From Limnomonas spitsbergensis (Eukaryota > Chlorophyta > Chlorophyceae > Chlamydomonadales), in the NCBI GenBank assembly GCA_037349105.1, contig JAYJMM010000124.1, positions 7,052,001 through 7,116,000 of the forward strand: a stretch of 64,000 bases of DNA, in the 5' to 3' direction. The notes beneath the pieces were generated by a model. The model did not search any database, was not told where the DNA came from, and saw nothing but the letters and a program-made list of their open reading frames with translations. Position numbers and translations under genes: made by a program. Of this stretch, positions 12,021 through 22,075 are shown in pieces. How positions within the stretch are numbered: position 1 is the stretch's first letter; every line of letters begins with the position of its first letter.

Positions 12021-15000
12021 ATGCCCCTTCAGCATGAAATGAAGGGTTTGCTTTCAAAACCCAGCATGTCTGAACATCGTCTGACTGCAGGGGGCATCGA
12101 CGCCTCAGTGAGCGCCCGAGGCTTGCACTCCAGCCAGCAGCAGCAGCAGCTTATGCAGCAGATAAGCGCGCAAAGGGAAGCTTCAACGGCCCGCGCCGCA
12201 GCTTCTTCAGAGGCTGTAACCAGCAGGACATTGCAACATGCCGAGGCACAGCCGCAGCAAGGAGAGGCTGAAGGGCCTGCAGAGGCGGCAGACAGAGCTG
12301 ACCAGTCAGACGAGTCAGACAGTGATGTCGCGTGGGATTCTGGCGCATTGACTCAAGCAAAGGCTGTGAAGCGGTACTCAGAGTTTCTCACTCCTTTCGA
12401 ACTGAATGAGATCAGAGACTTCCCTCAGGTACTGCCTGGGGCTAAGAAAATTCCTTCAGGGAATCAGCTTTTTACAAGAGGTGTGACATGATAATAGCTG
12501 GGCAAGCTTTCATGCCCTGGCCTGCACCAAGGATGCTCTCTTACTGAGAGTGTTATTTTAGCATGCACCTGACCACGTTTGGGGCGCGGCCAGTGGACAG
12601 CCACTGGGCCTCTGGGGACAAAACCATGACGTATGGCGTATGGCTGGTGACCTAAGCACCAAGGCTAGCTACACCACATACCTCTGGCCGCTGGAGGGGT
12701 GCACCTGATGATGGCCAAGTGAGCAAAAAACACCACCGCTTCTGAGCGCTACTCTATGCTAACTCCTGCAGGTATTTTTCGTTGGCCGTAGTGGAGCCCC
12801 CAAGGTGCAAGGCAGTGTTGATTCGGGCCAGACAAACTTTGGCTATGATGACGATCGTGGTGAATACATCGTCACCCCTCACGACCACCTTGCTTACCGA
12901 TACGAAATCCTGTCTGTTCTTGGGAGAGGCAGTTTTGGACAGGTGAGGAAGATGGCATTGGGAGGTAAAGATTTAGGGCTTAGAGTGGAAGCTGAGTGGG
13001 TGCGGCCCACCCCAGACTTCCCTCTCTCTACATCAGCTTTTGCCATCTCTGTGCTGGAACCTCCCCCTCACTCAGGGTCGTCAAATTATGAATTTGCTGC
13101 CTGAGTTCCTACTTTCCTGGCCTTCACAGCGCTAAGATCACCTCATTGCGTCCTACCTGTAGGTTCTGAAGTGCCACGACTTCCTGACCAACCGCATGTA
13201 TGCCATCAAAATCATCCGCAACAAGAAGCGCTTCCAGTACCAGGCTTTGGTTGAGCCCAAGGTGCTCCAGCAACTGGTGGAGCAAGACCCACAAGACAGC
13301 TATAATGTGGTGCACATGCACGTGAGTGCGTGGGTACAGCCATTCCCCTGTGTCCTTGTGCACTAACATGATAGCATTTATGTCGCTTTCTAAACCAACA
13401 TAATGAATGTGAGGCCAGGAGATTGCACAGGAGAACGAGTGTGCCTGGACTTGCCAGTTAATGTGACCCATGCGCTTTGCGTCATGTGTCTAAAACTCTG
13501 TTTTTGTTGCTTCCATAGGATGGCTATCCAGAGCAGGCCTAGCACGTGACAGGCACTAATATGCCAGATGATTTTATGTCTGGCAGCACTGCAAAGTTGG
13601 TGTTTTACAATCCAGGGGAGCATCACAGTTATTGCTTGGGACAGGTGCCTGCACACCAGGATGGGCACTTCATAAAGATTGGCAGGGATCGAAGCAGCAG
13701 TGCCCCCCATGGGCAAGCTGCCAGCCCACGACCACTGAGGTGGCGTAGGTATGAACTCCATAGAAGGGCAGTCAGACTCCTATCGCTTGACTCAGGGCTC
13801 CCACCTGCTCCCCGTGTCCTCCAGGATTCCTTCATGTTCCGTAACCATCTGTGCATCGCGTTTGAGCTACTGTCCATCAATTTGTACGAGTTCATTAAGC
13901 AGAACAACTTCATGGGGATTTCGACCGGGCTCATTCGCCGCTTTGCACAACAGATGCTAGTGTCACTGGCGTTCATGAAGGTGAGAGTGCCTGGAGGTAT
14001 GCGTCGCAGAGATGTGTGTGCAGGAGCTTGACCCCCCTTCCTTGTATGGATGGCAAGTCCAAGTCAAGGAATACAGAAAATATGTAATGGAACAAGAATG
14101 CATGGGCCTCTCTCTCCTCCCATGGCGTGCATTCTTGAGTTTAAGTGTCTCGAACCAACCTACAATCCAATCTCCTGCCATGCCCAGGAGCTCAACATTG
14201 TGCACTGTGACCTCAAGCCGGAAAATGTGATGCTCAAATCTCCCAACCGATCCATGATCAAGATCATTGACTTTGGCAGCTCCTGCATGGCCAGTGAGCG
14301 CCTTTACACGTACATTCAGAGCCGCTTTTATCGCGCACCTGAGATCCTGCTGGGCCTGCCTTATGGTACCGCCATTGACATGTGGAGCTTTGGCTGCATC
14401 CTGGCTGAGCTGTGCATGGGCTACCCTCTGTTCCCGGGTGAGCATGACCTGCTGGCTGATGAGGAAATTATGCAATGTATTGCTGTTTCTATCACTGTCG
14501 ACTGTATGCAGCCGTGATTCGATTTATCTGGATCTCAGCCCTAAAGAGCAAAGCTTGGCCACAGCATGCAGCTGCCGGCAGTGGGAAACGCTTGTGCGAA
14601 GTCGAAGTCACGTGTTGCTCCTGTCTCCCTCCCCGCAGGCGAGGATGAGGGCGAGCAGCTTCTATGCATCATGGAGATGCTGGATGTGCCCAGTAGTGCA
14701 GTTCTGGATCAGGCGACGCGACTCAAGCTCTTCTTTGATCCTGACAGGGTCCCTCGCATCACCCCTAATAGCCATGGCAAGGTTCGATCCCCAGGTGAGT
14801 GTGCCACCGATCATCATGACTGCGCCCAATGTGCTAATACTCGATCTGGAAGCTTGGGAACAAGCAGGGCCCTTACCTGGGGGCCTAAAACCCCACTGTG
14901 GTTTGGTCAGGGTTTGCGAGTGCAAGTTTTGGTACAATTTCAAAAACATGTGGGGAATGAAATGTCAAATATGATATCACTGAAGATGGTGATGTCACCA

Positions 15001-15963
15001 AACCTGACAATGGGCATAATTGTGCCCCTGGATGTCCGTTGTACACCCACCCTCGAGTGGCAGCTTTGATTCTCAGTGGCTCTCACCCTCTTTTGCTTGA
15101 CAGGCACGAAGGCACTGGCAGGAATTCTCAAGTGCTCTGACGCCCCCTTCCTAGACCTGCTTCAAAGGTGCTTTGTGTGGGATCCTCAGGAACGCATCAC
15201 GCCCGAGCAGGCGCTGCACCACCCGTGGATAACAGAGAGGATCTTGGTGGCACCCGCACCACCCCTCACACAGCACGGCATGACGCAACCAGGCATATGG
15301 TCAGCCAGCGTGAAGAGCAGCAAGGCCGACGAAGGGACCCCGCGGCGCCTCTCTTCGGCTAGACGGTCCATATTGAAGCAGTCCAAGAGCACTGCCAGCA
15401 ATTCCTTGGCCGCACATGCCGGCCCTGTCGAAGGGGTCATCGGTGGCTCATTCAAGACGCCGCCACATTGGCATGCCTCCAGGAAGGCTTCTGTAGATGT
15501 AGACGCTCCTGCTGCTCCCTCGGGTGTCCCAGTTCTGCGGCCTATGCTGAGGCTGTCACTCATGGGAGATTTGGCTAGGCAGCTGTCTACCGCTGCCTCA
15601 GGGGGCAAAAAGCCAACGGCCCATTCTCCGCGAGACGCATCAAGTCTGCACCAGGAGCATGTCAAGGGTGCGCTGCTCCCGGCGCAGATTGGGAAGACCC
15701 GCCATGGCGAGCTCACTCCCCTCACACCCCGGGGGCAGGACGCCACGGTTCAGGGGAGCGGCATCTGGAGGGCAGGAACAGGAGCATCGTCTCCATCGGC
15801 TATGTTTCAGCGGGTTGATGTCAAAGGCTGCCACATCACTATTATGGCAGGGTCGGCAATACCGCCACGGCAGGCAGGCCAGGGTGCCAAGCCTGCAGGT
15901 GCGCACAAGGTCCCCGTTATTGAGCACTTCTTACCCACACTCAGCCTTAGACGGCAGCATTAG
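12021..15963 (+). CDS. DYRK-family dual-specificity protein kinase (class 2-like), complete
   Basis: Exons 12021-12428, 12772-12942, 13163-13321, 13825-13980, 14188-14437, 14639-14794 and 15104-15963 total 2,160 nt, 719 aa, with phases matching at each joint. The N-terminal 110 residues are Gln/Ala/Ser-rich. The DYRK-homology box follows ([15 protein letters not shown]) and then [20 protein letters not shown], both features of class 2 DYRKs. Kinase landmarks are the glycine loop GRGSFGQ (about 187-193), MYAIK lysine (about 209), HCDLKPEN (about 304-311), DFGSS (about 326) and the activation-loop motif [13 protein letters not shown], whose second tyrosine is autophosphorylated in DYRKs. [17 protein letters not shown] closes the catalytic domain near 479. 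A 240-residue Ser/Pro/Arg-rich tail with no recognised domain follows. The start is supported by the in-frame upstream TAG at 12006. The cellular substrate cannot be read from sequence. Confidence 0.92.
12562..12705 (+). repeat. Intronic dispersed element (family B), copy 2
   Basis: TGCACCTGACCACGTTTGG, then GGGGACAAAACC, CCTAAGCACCAAGGCTAGCT and a CTGGCCGCTGGAG end. It sits within kinase intron 1 (12429-12771). Confidence 0.5.
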
Positions 15964-17954
15964 GGTTTGGCCAGGTTGTGCATCATAAATATTACTCAAC
16001 TCCCTTCATTGAACGTGCTGCATGTTTGAAGCTGGGTACTGCTTCTAAACCTGTTGTTGAGTTTGCCTGTTCTTTTCACAATCCAGAATTCTGGTAACCC
16101 GGCGAATGGGCCCAAGAAAACGTGACTTTCTTACCTTCACTGGCAAATGGGACTTTGTGTTGCCATTTCAAAATTCTGAGTGAGCTGCCACTGTTTTACA
16201 TACTGACTGAGGACTGTTTCACTCATTGCACACGAAGCCAGGCACGACCATGCCCATAGCCGCTGCTGGGATCATTTACTTCTACTGTGTATGAATACCA
16301 GCTAACATGACCTGGAAAAAAAATCTTTGGAGGGAGACAGATGCTTCAATTATTATTATATTTGACTTGTTTGAACTTGTTGCCCAACCAGGTTATTAAG
16401 CAGGCATATATATGTCAGTATGCGATACTGCTGTGAAAGCACGTATATCTGAGGAAGTTATTTTAGTCCTCCTGATTTAAAAAATAAATTTAACGAATCA
16501 AAAACTGTGTTAAACATCAATCATTCACTTAAATGGGGCTGGCATCACACAAGAAGACTGTGTTAGAACAAAGACTTGAAAAACTCTGTCAAGGTGCGAC
16601 AAGTCTGGAAATATTCGAATAAAATTAGTTATGAGCTCGTCTACCCCCAAAATAATACAATGCGCGTCTTAAATTGCATTCACTAACAATGACTGATCCC
16701 TCCGGTACTGGCTACCGTAATGAATTATGCATGGGGGGCCTATTATGTATTTTCTAGCTCATCCTTAATCCACTAACTGATGCGATGTCTGACAAGTTGA
16801 GCCTGAGAAACAGCCAGCCAGGCTAACATGGATGGCTCGATGAAGAGAATTGGTTGCCTGCAAACATAAAATGTTGTGACAAAAAGAGGGAAAACAGGTT
16901 ACTAGGAAAACAGGTTACTGGGAGGGACTCCAGGATATTAGGACTAGTGAAACTGGATACGGTATGATCTTCATGCCAAAGGGCTGGCGGAGCCTGATTA
17001 TCATGAGGGCATCTTAAAAAATATGTAGGGGCGACATTACTGGTATTATCAAGGAGACTACAAGCGTCTCTTGTTTGAACGTATCCCGCTAGAGCAACGA
17101 CCACCAGGTAACCAGAGCTGCAGCATGAACGAGGTGTGATCCAATCGAGGAAGGAAATGAAAATATGAACTGTTGGCACTTCAGCATGGATCTGCGGGGT
17201 GGGTCTGTGCCGAATATACCACTGGATACTATGGATACTAGCGACTGATACCGGTGCATGCTGTCCATTTTGTCCCCACTGGGCTACGATCCCCACTGCC
17301 GATCAGCTGTGGAGACCTCTTTCTCTCAGATTGGGGCAGGGCCCCTAGCCTGCACAAACACTGGATGTTTCTCATATGTTGTAGGGGCCTCCTAAGCCCT
17401 GGTGATTCCTCAAGACGTCTGAAGCCCCAGTCACATGCAACATGGGGTGAGGCTGTGAAAGGTAATTAGCTTTACACCCACTGCCCTGGGCCCACTTACT
17501 CCGTTGCTCGTAAAAAACGTCTCCTGGCCTCTCATCCCTAGCCTGACTGAACCCCTACAGCTATGGAAGAGCTGATGAACCGGCCTTGTCTCAAAATGTG
17601 CCATGGAAATAAGATTGCTTTTAAATGCTTTTAAATGCTTTTAAATTCGCCGATCTTGATTCGATAACGCCTCGAAAGTGCCAGTTCATCAGTTCTTGCT
17701 GTGAGTGTGAGCTTCATCACGTGATTGGAGGCGTCATGCACGTGATTGGCAGCACCACGTGACCACCCAAACGTCCATCCTTGGGGCCTTTTAAAGGATC
17801 GCTCTTGAGCGTCCCAAGAAAAGGCCACTTCGACCCCCGAGCCCACACAAGGGCCAACCACTGTGATATTAGCGCAGACAAGCTTCGCTTCAAACACAAG
17901 CATTCAATTCCAAATATCCAATTCGAAGTCCAGCTTGCGATTGCACGTTTCAAA
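15964..17954. other. AT-rich spacer between kinase and malate dehydrogenase genes
   Basis: 16000-17000 is more AT-rich than its surroundings and shows no exon-like sequence. A minus-strand open frame at 16823-17296 matches nothing I know and is not called. A 10-bp repeat (GCTTTTAAAT, three copies) is at 17618-17647, and the malate dehydrogenase promoter occupies the right end. Confidence 0.5.
17715..17765 (+). promoter_or_regulatory. Three CACGTG G-boxes upstream of malate dehydrogenase
   Basis: CACGTG occurs at 17718-17723, 17739-17744 and 17756-17761. The first two are in the repeated context CACGTGATTGG, which adds an inverted CCAAT. They lie about 200-240 bp before the ATG at 17955. G-boxes bind bZIP/bHLH factors in plants; a role here is inferred from spacing and repetition only. 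Confidence 0.45.
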
Positions 17955-20021
17955 ATGGCAAAGGAAGCGAAGCGCGTGCTGATAACTGGTGCTGCAGGTA
18001 ATTTACGACATGGGAAATCGACCCGTTGTTCTGGAAAACAACCTGCCCCCACATCGTCTGAACCTCTGTGATCTTGCACCCCTCACAGGCCAAATTGGAT
18101 ATGCCCTATGCCCCATGGTGGGTGAACCTGAAGAATACAGTGCTTACAATCGCGTGTCCGGCCCTAGTGTGGCAGAATCTCTGACATTCGCTCCCCCTGC
18201 GCTCAGGTTGCTGCTGGCCGTATGCTTGGGCCAGACCAGCCTGTGATCCTGCACCTCCTTGACATCGAGCCGGCCAAGCTGGCACTCGAGGGTGTGCGAA
18301 TGGAGCTGCTGGATGCTGCATTCCCTTTGCTCCAAGGTGGGACAGGTTGACCTCGACTCTGGGCCCATCTCTAATGTTTAGGTCCCTTGTCCGCTTGAGG
18401 ATGGACACTGGTACCTGCAGGACATAAACTGACGTGTCTGCCCCTGATGTGTCAGGTGTCGTCATCTCTGTGGATGCCGAGGTGGCCTGCAAAGGGGTTG
18501 ACTTTGCAGTCATGGTAGGTGGACGCAGCCTCTAGCGAACATCACATTATGATCAAAGCATGTCCCATGCAGCTACCTCACAGCCTGATGGTTAAGTCCT
18601 GGAGCAGTGCCTACTGCCTTGACTGATTCCTGATTACCGCTATTTCTTTTTTCCTGATTTGGTATTTGTGTGACCCAGGTGGGAGGCTTCCCTCGCAAGG
18701 CAGGCATGGAGCGCAAGGACGTCATGACCAAGAACGTGATGATCTACCGGGACCAGGCATCTGCTCTGGCCAAGCACGCTTCCAAGGACGCCAAGGTGCT
18801 TGTTGTTGCCAACCCGGCCAACACCAACGCCCTGATCCTCCAAGAGTATGCCCCCGAGCTGCCCGCAGAGAATATCACATGCCTCACCAGGCTTGACCAC
18901 AACAGGGCCAAGGCGCAGGTGCGAGCATGTAGATTGATGGGGATCAGTAGGTTCAGGATGGGCGCTTAAGATCCTGAGGTCAAGGGTGGACTGTCCAGGG
19001 GTCATCTGGCAGTTCGATTTTAAATGCTTTGCCTGTTTAGCTGAGTTGTTGCAATGGCAGGTTATTTTTTCTTCATATCCAAAGAACACACCAAACTGTC
19101 TGTACTGATTGCGTGTCCTGTGACACGTTTGGGATGGTGCATGGAATCATGGATGCATGCTAATCTGGTTGACCTTAAATTATGCTCCACTGAAACTGGC
19201 TTTCAGGTTTCTGAGCGAATGGGAGTGCATGTGAGCGAGGTGAAGAACGTCACCATCTGGGGCAACCACTCCTCCTCGCAATACCCTGATGTCAACCACG
19301 GCACAGTCGGCGGCAAGCCAATCCGGGAAGCCATTAAAGACGATGAGTGGCTAAACGGCGAATTTGTTGAGACAGTGCAACAGCGTGGGGCAGCGATTAT
19401 CAAGGTAGGTTTCCGAAATCCTGTTTGGCATTCCCCATAAACAGGCTCAAAGCTTCAAGACTGGTCTTTTATTTCATTTTTTATGTGCAATGGTGGTTGT
19501 AAATGTTTCCTCCTCTGCTCTCCTTGAGACGTTTCCAGTATGTCCTCTGTGCATGACTTAGTCTAACAAAACTGCCGTGTGTATTGTATGTGCGTTCTCA
19601 GGCTCGCGGCCTATCCAGCGCCCTCTCTGCTGCCAGCTCTGCCTGCGACCATGTGCGCGACTGGGTACTAGGCACGCCTGAGGATGGGAGCTGGGTGTCC
19701 ATGGGAGTCGTGTCTGATGGGAGCTACGATACTCCCAAGGGCCTTGTGTACAGCTTCCCCGTCACCTGCAAGGATGGCAAGTGGAACATTGTGCAGGTGA
19801 GAGGTAGTGCTGATATCTATGCCTGTTGTGGCACCTTCATACCAGCCTTTGAATAACGAGGAATGATACCTTGCTATAATATAAGTTAATAATTTCTCCT
19901 AAATTGCTTGCAGGGTCTCCAAATTGATGAGAGGAGTGCTGCAAAGATGAAGGCCACTGCTAAGGAGCTGACTGAGGAGCGTGACCTGGCTCATGAGTGC
20001 ATCACTGCTGCAGGAAAGTAG
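17955..20021 (+). CDS. MDH: Malate dehydrogenase, cytosolic NAD-type, complete
   Basis: Interconverts malate and oxaloacetate with NAD(H) in the cytosol. Exons 17955-17997, 18089-18117, 18207-18336, 18456-18514, 18679-18918, 19207-19404, 19602-19796 and 19914-20021 total 1,002 nt, 333 aa, the length of plant cytosolic MDH. The first two exons are tiny (43 and 29 bp) and split the nucleotide-binding glycine motif GAAGQIG. An aspartate in HLLDIEPA, at the end of the second strand, fits NAD rather than NADP. The substrate loop reads [15 protein letters not shown], the catalytic region LTRLDHNRA, and the active-site histidine [12 protein letters not shown]. No transit or peroxisomal signal is visible; the protein starts [12 protein letters not shown]. 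It converges with the PP2A B' gene. Confidence 0.96.
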
Positions 20022-20804
20022 AATGTAACATTGATATTAGGTTGATGACCTGGCCGAGAATGTCAGACCGTTATGTGATCAATACAGAAGTATCCATTGC
20101 CCTAATTTATTATTGATCGCGTCGTAGTAAATTTATACGCTTCTGAATTTAAGACTGCACATGCTTTTGTAAGTACGGAGATTGCTAAATTCCTTACTGA
20201 ATGTCACTGTGCTCAAGGGAGATTTTAGATACCATAATTCCTTTCAGGTTCTCGGAGGTCGTCTATAAGCTTTAAGGAAGGGGTGGAATATTTTCTATAT
20301 GGTGCAGACATGTTATGTGTTGGACATACGGTAAGTGGGAGTTAAATGAAAGTCATTGGAAAGTTAACAGAGGAAGAAGGTCTTCCTTAAGAAACAGGCT
20401 TGTCATTGACGTACCCAGTCATCGGCCATGCAGATTGAAAGGGGATGCGTTTAGTCAAGGGTCCTTTGACACGCCTTCCTTGGGCTTTGCCCTTTACCAG
20501 TCAGCCATGTGCAGCAGAGCACTCCTCGCCCTAAAGCGCAGTTGCAGTAGGGTCAATGACGTCACACTGTCAGCAGTCTAGGCCCTTGCCAATCAACAGT
20601 TTGACGTGTGTATTATTGACCCTTGGACCCTGCCCAAAAGGCTTCACCTCTGTCTGGTGGGGATACAGTTGTAAGGACAAATACATACAGGTAGGGCTTA
20701 GACGTTCTCAGAGACTGGAACATCCTTTGCCTTTCCTTTCCAGCCCTTTGTTTGCCCCTTAAATTTTGCTACCTCTTTTCCTTCTTTTTTCTGCCCCTTT
20801 TACT

Positions 20805-20862
20805 AAGGCGCCTACGCGGCCGAGCCTTTTTGAGCAGGGCCCAGAGGTGTTATGTCATTGAC
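20805..20862 (+). repeat. Short dispersed element (family A), best-preserved copy
   Basis: AAGGCGCCTACGCGGCCGAGCC, T-run, GAGCAGGGCCCAGAGGTG, then TATGTCATTGAC. It is preceded by a CT-rich tract from about 20725, as in the copies at 7015 and 41432. Confidence 0.6.
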
Positions 20863-21044
20863 AGTTAGGGCCAAAAGGAAAAGGTCGAAATAGCAGGAGG
20901 TGGCATGCTTGTAGGCGCATACAGAGGTTCACAGCACTCTCTACCTTAGCTGAGGTGTGGACTTAAGTCATGCATCTCAGGGCCGTGGGTTCCTCTTATC
21001 CAGGTCAGAGTTCCACTCCTCGCAGCGGCTGGGGTTCTTTGCAC

Positions 21045-21102
21045 TTCAGCGCCTATGCGACTGAGAATCTGATCAGGGCACTGAGGCGTAGGGTCATTGA
21101 CT
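21045..21102 (+). repeat. Short dispersed element (family A), degenerate copy
   Basis: GCGCCTATGCGACTGAGAAT, GATCAGGGCACTGAGG and GGGTCATTGAC match the 20805 copy 240 bp upstream. Confidence 0.4.
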
Positions 21103-22075
21103 TCTGGCTGGTGAATTCTCCTGCCTATCCGGTGGGTTTCTATGAGCCAGTGAGCATTAGACGAGGTTCATACCAGTAACCAGTGAACAATTGCTATGAC
21201 CAGGTCCGCCCTTCCCCTGGTTGCACAGATTTTCGTTACCACTACTGTGCAATGGGTGGGCAAGGTTGAGGCCCTGATGATGGTGGTGGAATTTTCGGCC
21301 TGGGTGGATTATAGAGGTTTTCCATGGCATAGCTTTACCAAAATAATAGCTCGCTAGCAAAGATAATCCTGTTCATCACGCGGGCATATGGTGCCTCTTC
21401 ACCTGTCCATCTCAGTCATCCAATGCCCCAAATTCTACATTTCTAGTACAAATGTAGTGCTGAGAAATCCTTCACCACCAATGACTTGACAAATAGCTGG
21501 AAATAAATGGAGAAACATTCGGTCGTGATGTGCTAACTGAACTACATGAAAGGAAGGAATGTTCGTACTAAGTCAGTCCTAGACGTCATCCAGTACAGCA
21601 TGAGATAATTTTGCCTCGTGCTACGGTAGTCAAAGCAGCTGGGTCACCAGGAGTTGGCAACCATGCAAAACTACCGAGAATATTTATAAAATAACGTGAA
21701 GACAGCCAGTACATTTGCCCGCTGAGAGGTACCTCCCTGCTATGGATATCAGAACTACGTATGTCATGTCCAGCCACCTCGCCCTTGCACGGACGATTGG
21801 CAGGACCAGCCTCCTCCCTACGCAGCAGAACCGCTCGCCTTTATCTGGTAGCGTGGCAGCTTTGCATCCAAGACTCCCCTGCACATGCCACAAGCCCAAC
21901 ATCAGCAACAAACCTCAAAATATGATGAACAAGTTATATAAGCAGCCAATACAGTGCTAATGGCATGATGTGAAACTTAGTAAGACTGCAAGTGTTTTTC
22001 ACCCATTGGACCTCGTTCGTCAACAGCACATGGGACGTGGACTATCCAGCTGCCATACCAATTAGTAAATCACGC

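Larger units (their letters stand above)
20022..22075. other. Spacer between convergent MDH and PP2A B' genes
   Basis: Two family A elements lie at 20805-20862 and 21045-21102; pieces of the family motif (GTCAATGACGTCACAC, reverse) also occur at 20553-20568. I find no coding exon. Confidence 0.5.

Noticed and set aside
16823..17296. 157-codon minus-strand frame between the kinase and MDH genes.
   Set aside because: No recognisable motif, odd composition, and no supporting signals.
20022..20028. TGTAA just after the MDH stop, as a chlorophycean polyadenylation signal.
   Set aside because: It starts only two bases after the stop codon, too close to define a normal 3' UTR; probably chance.
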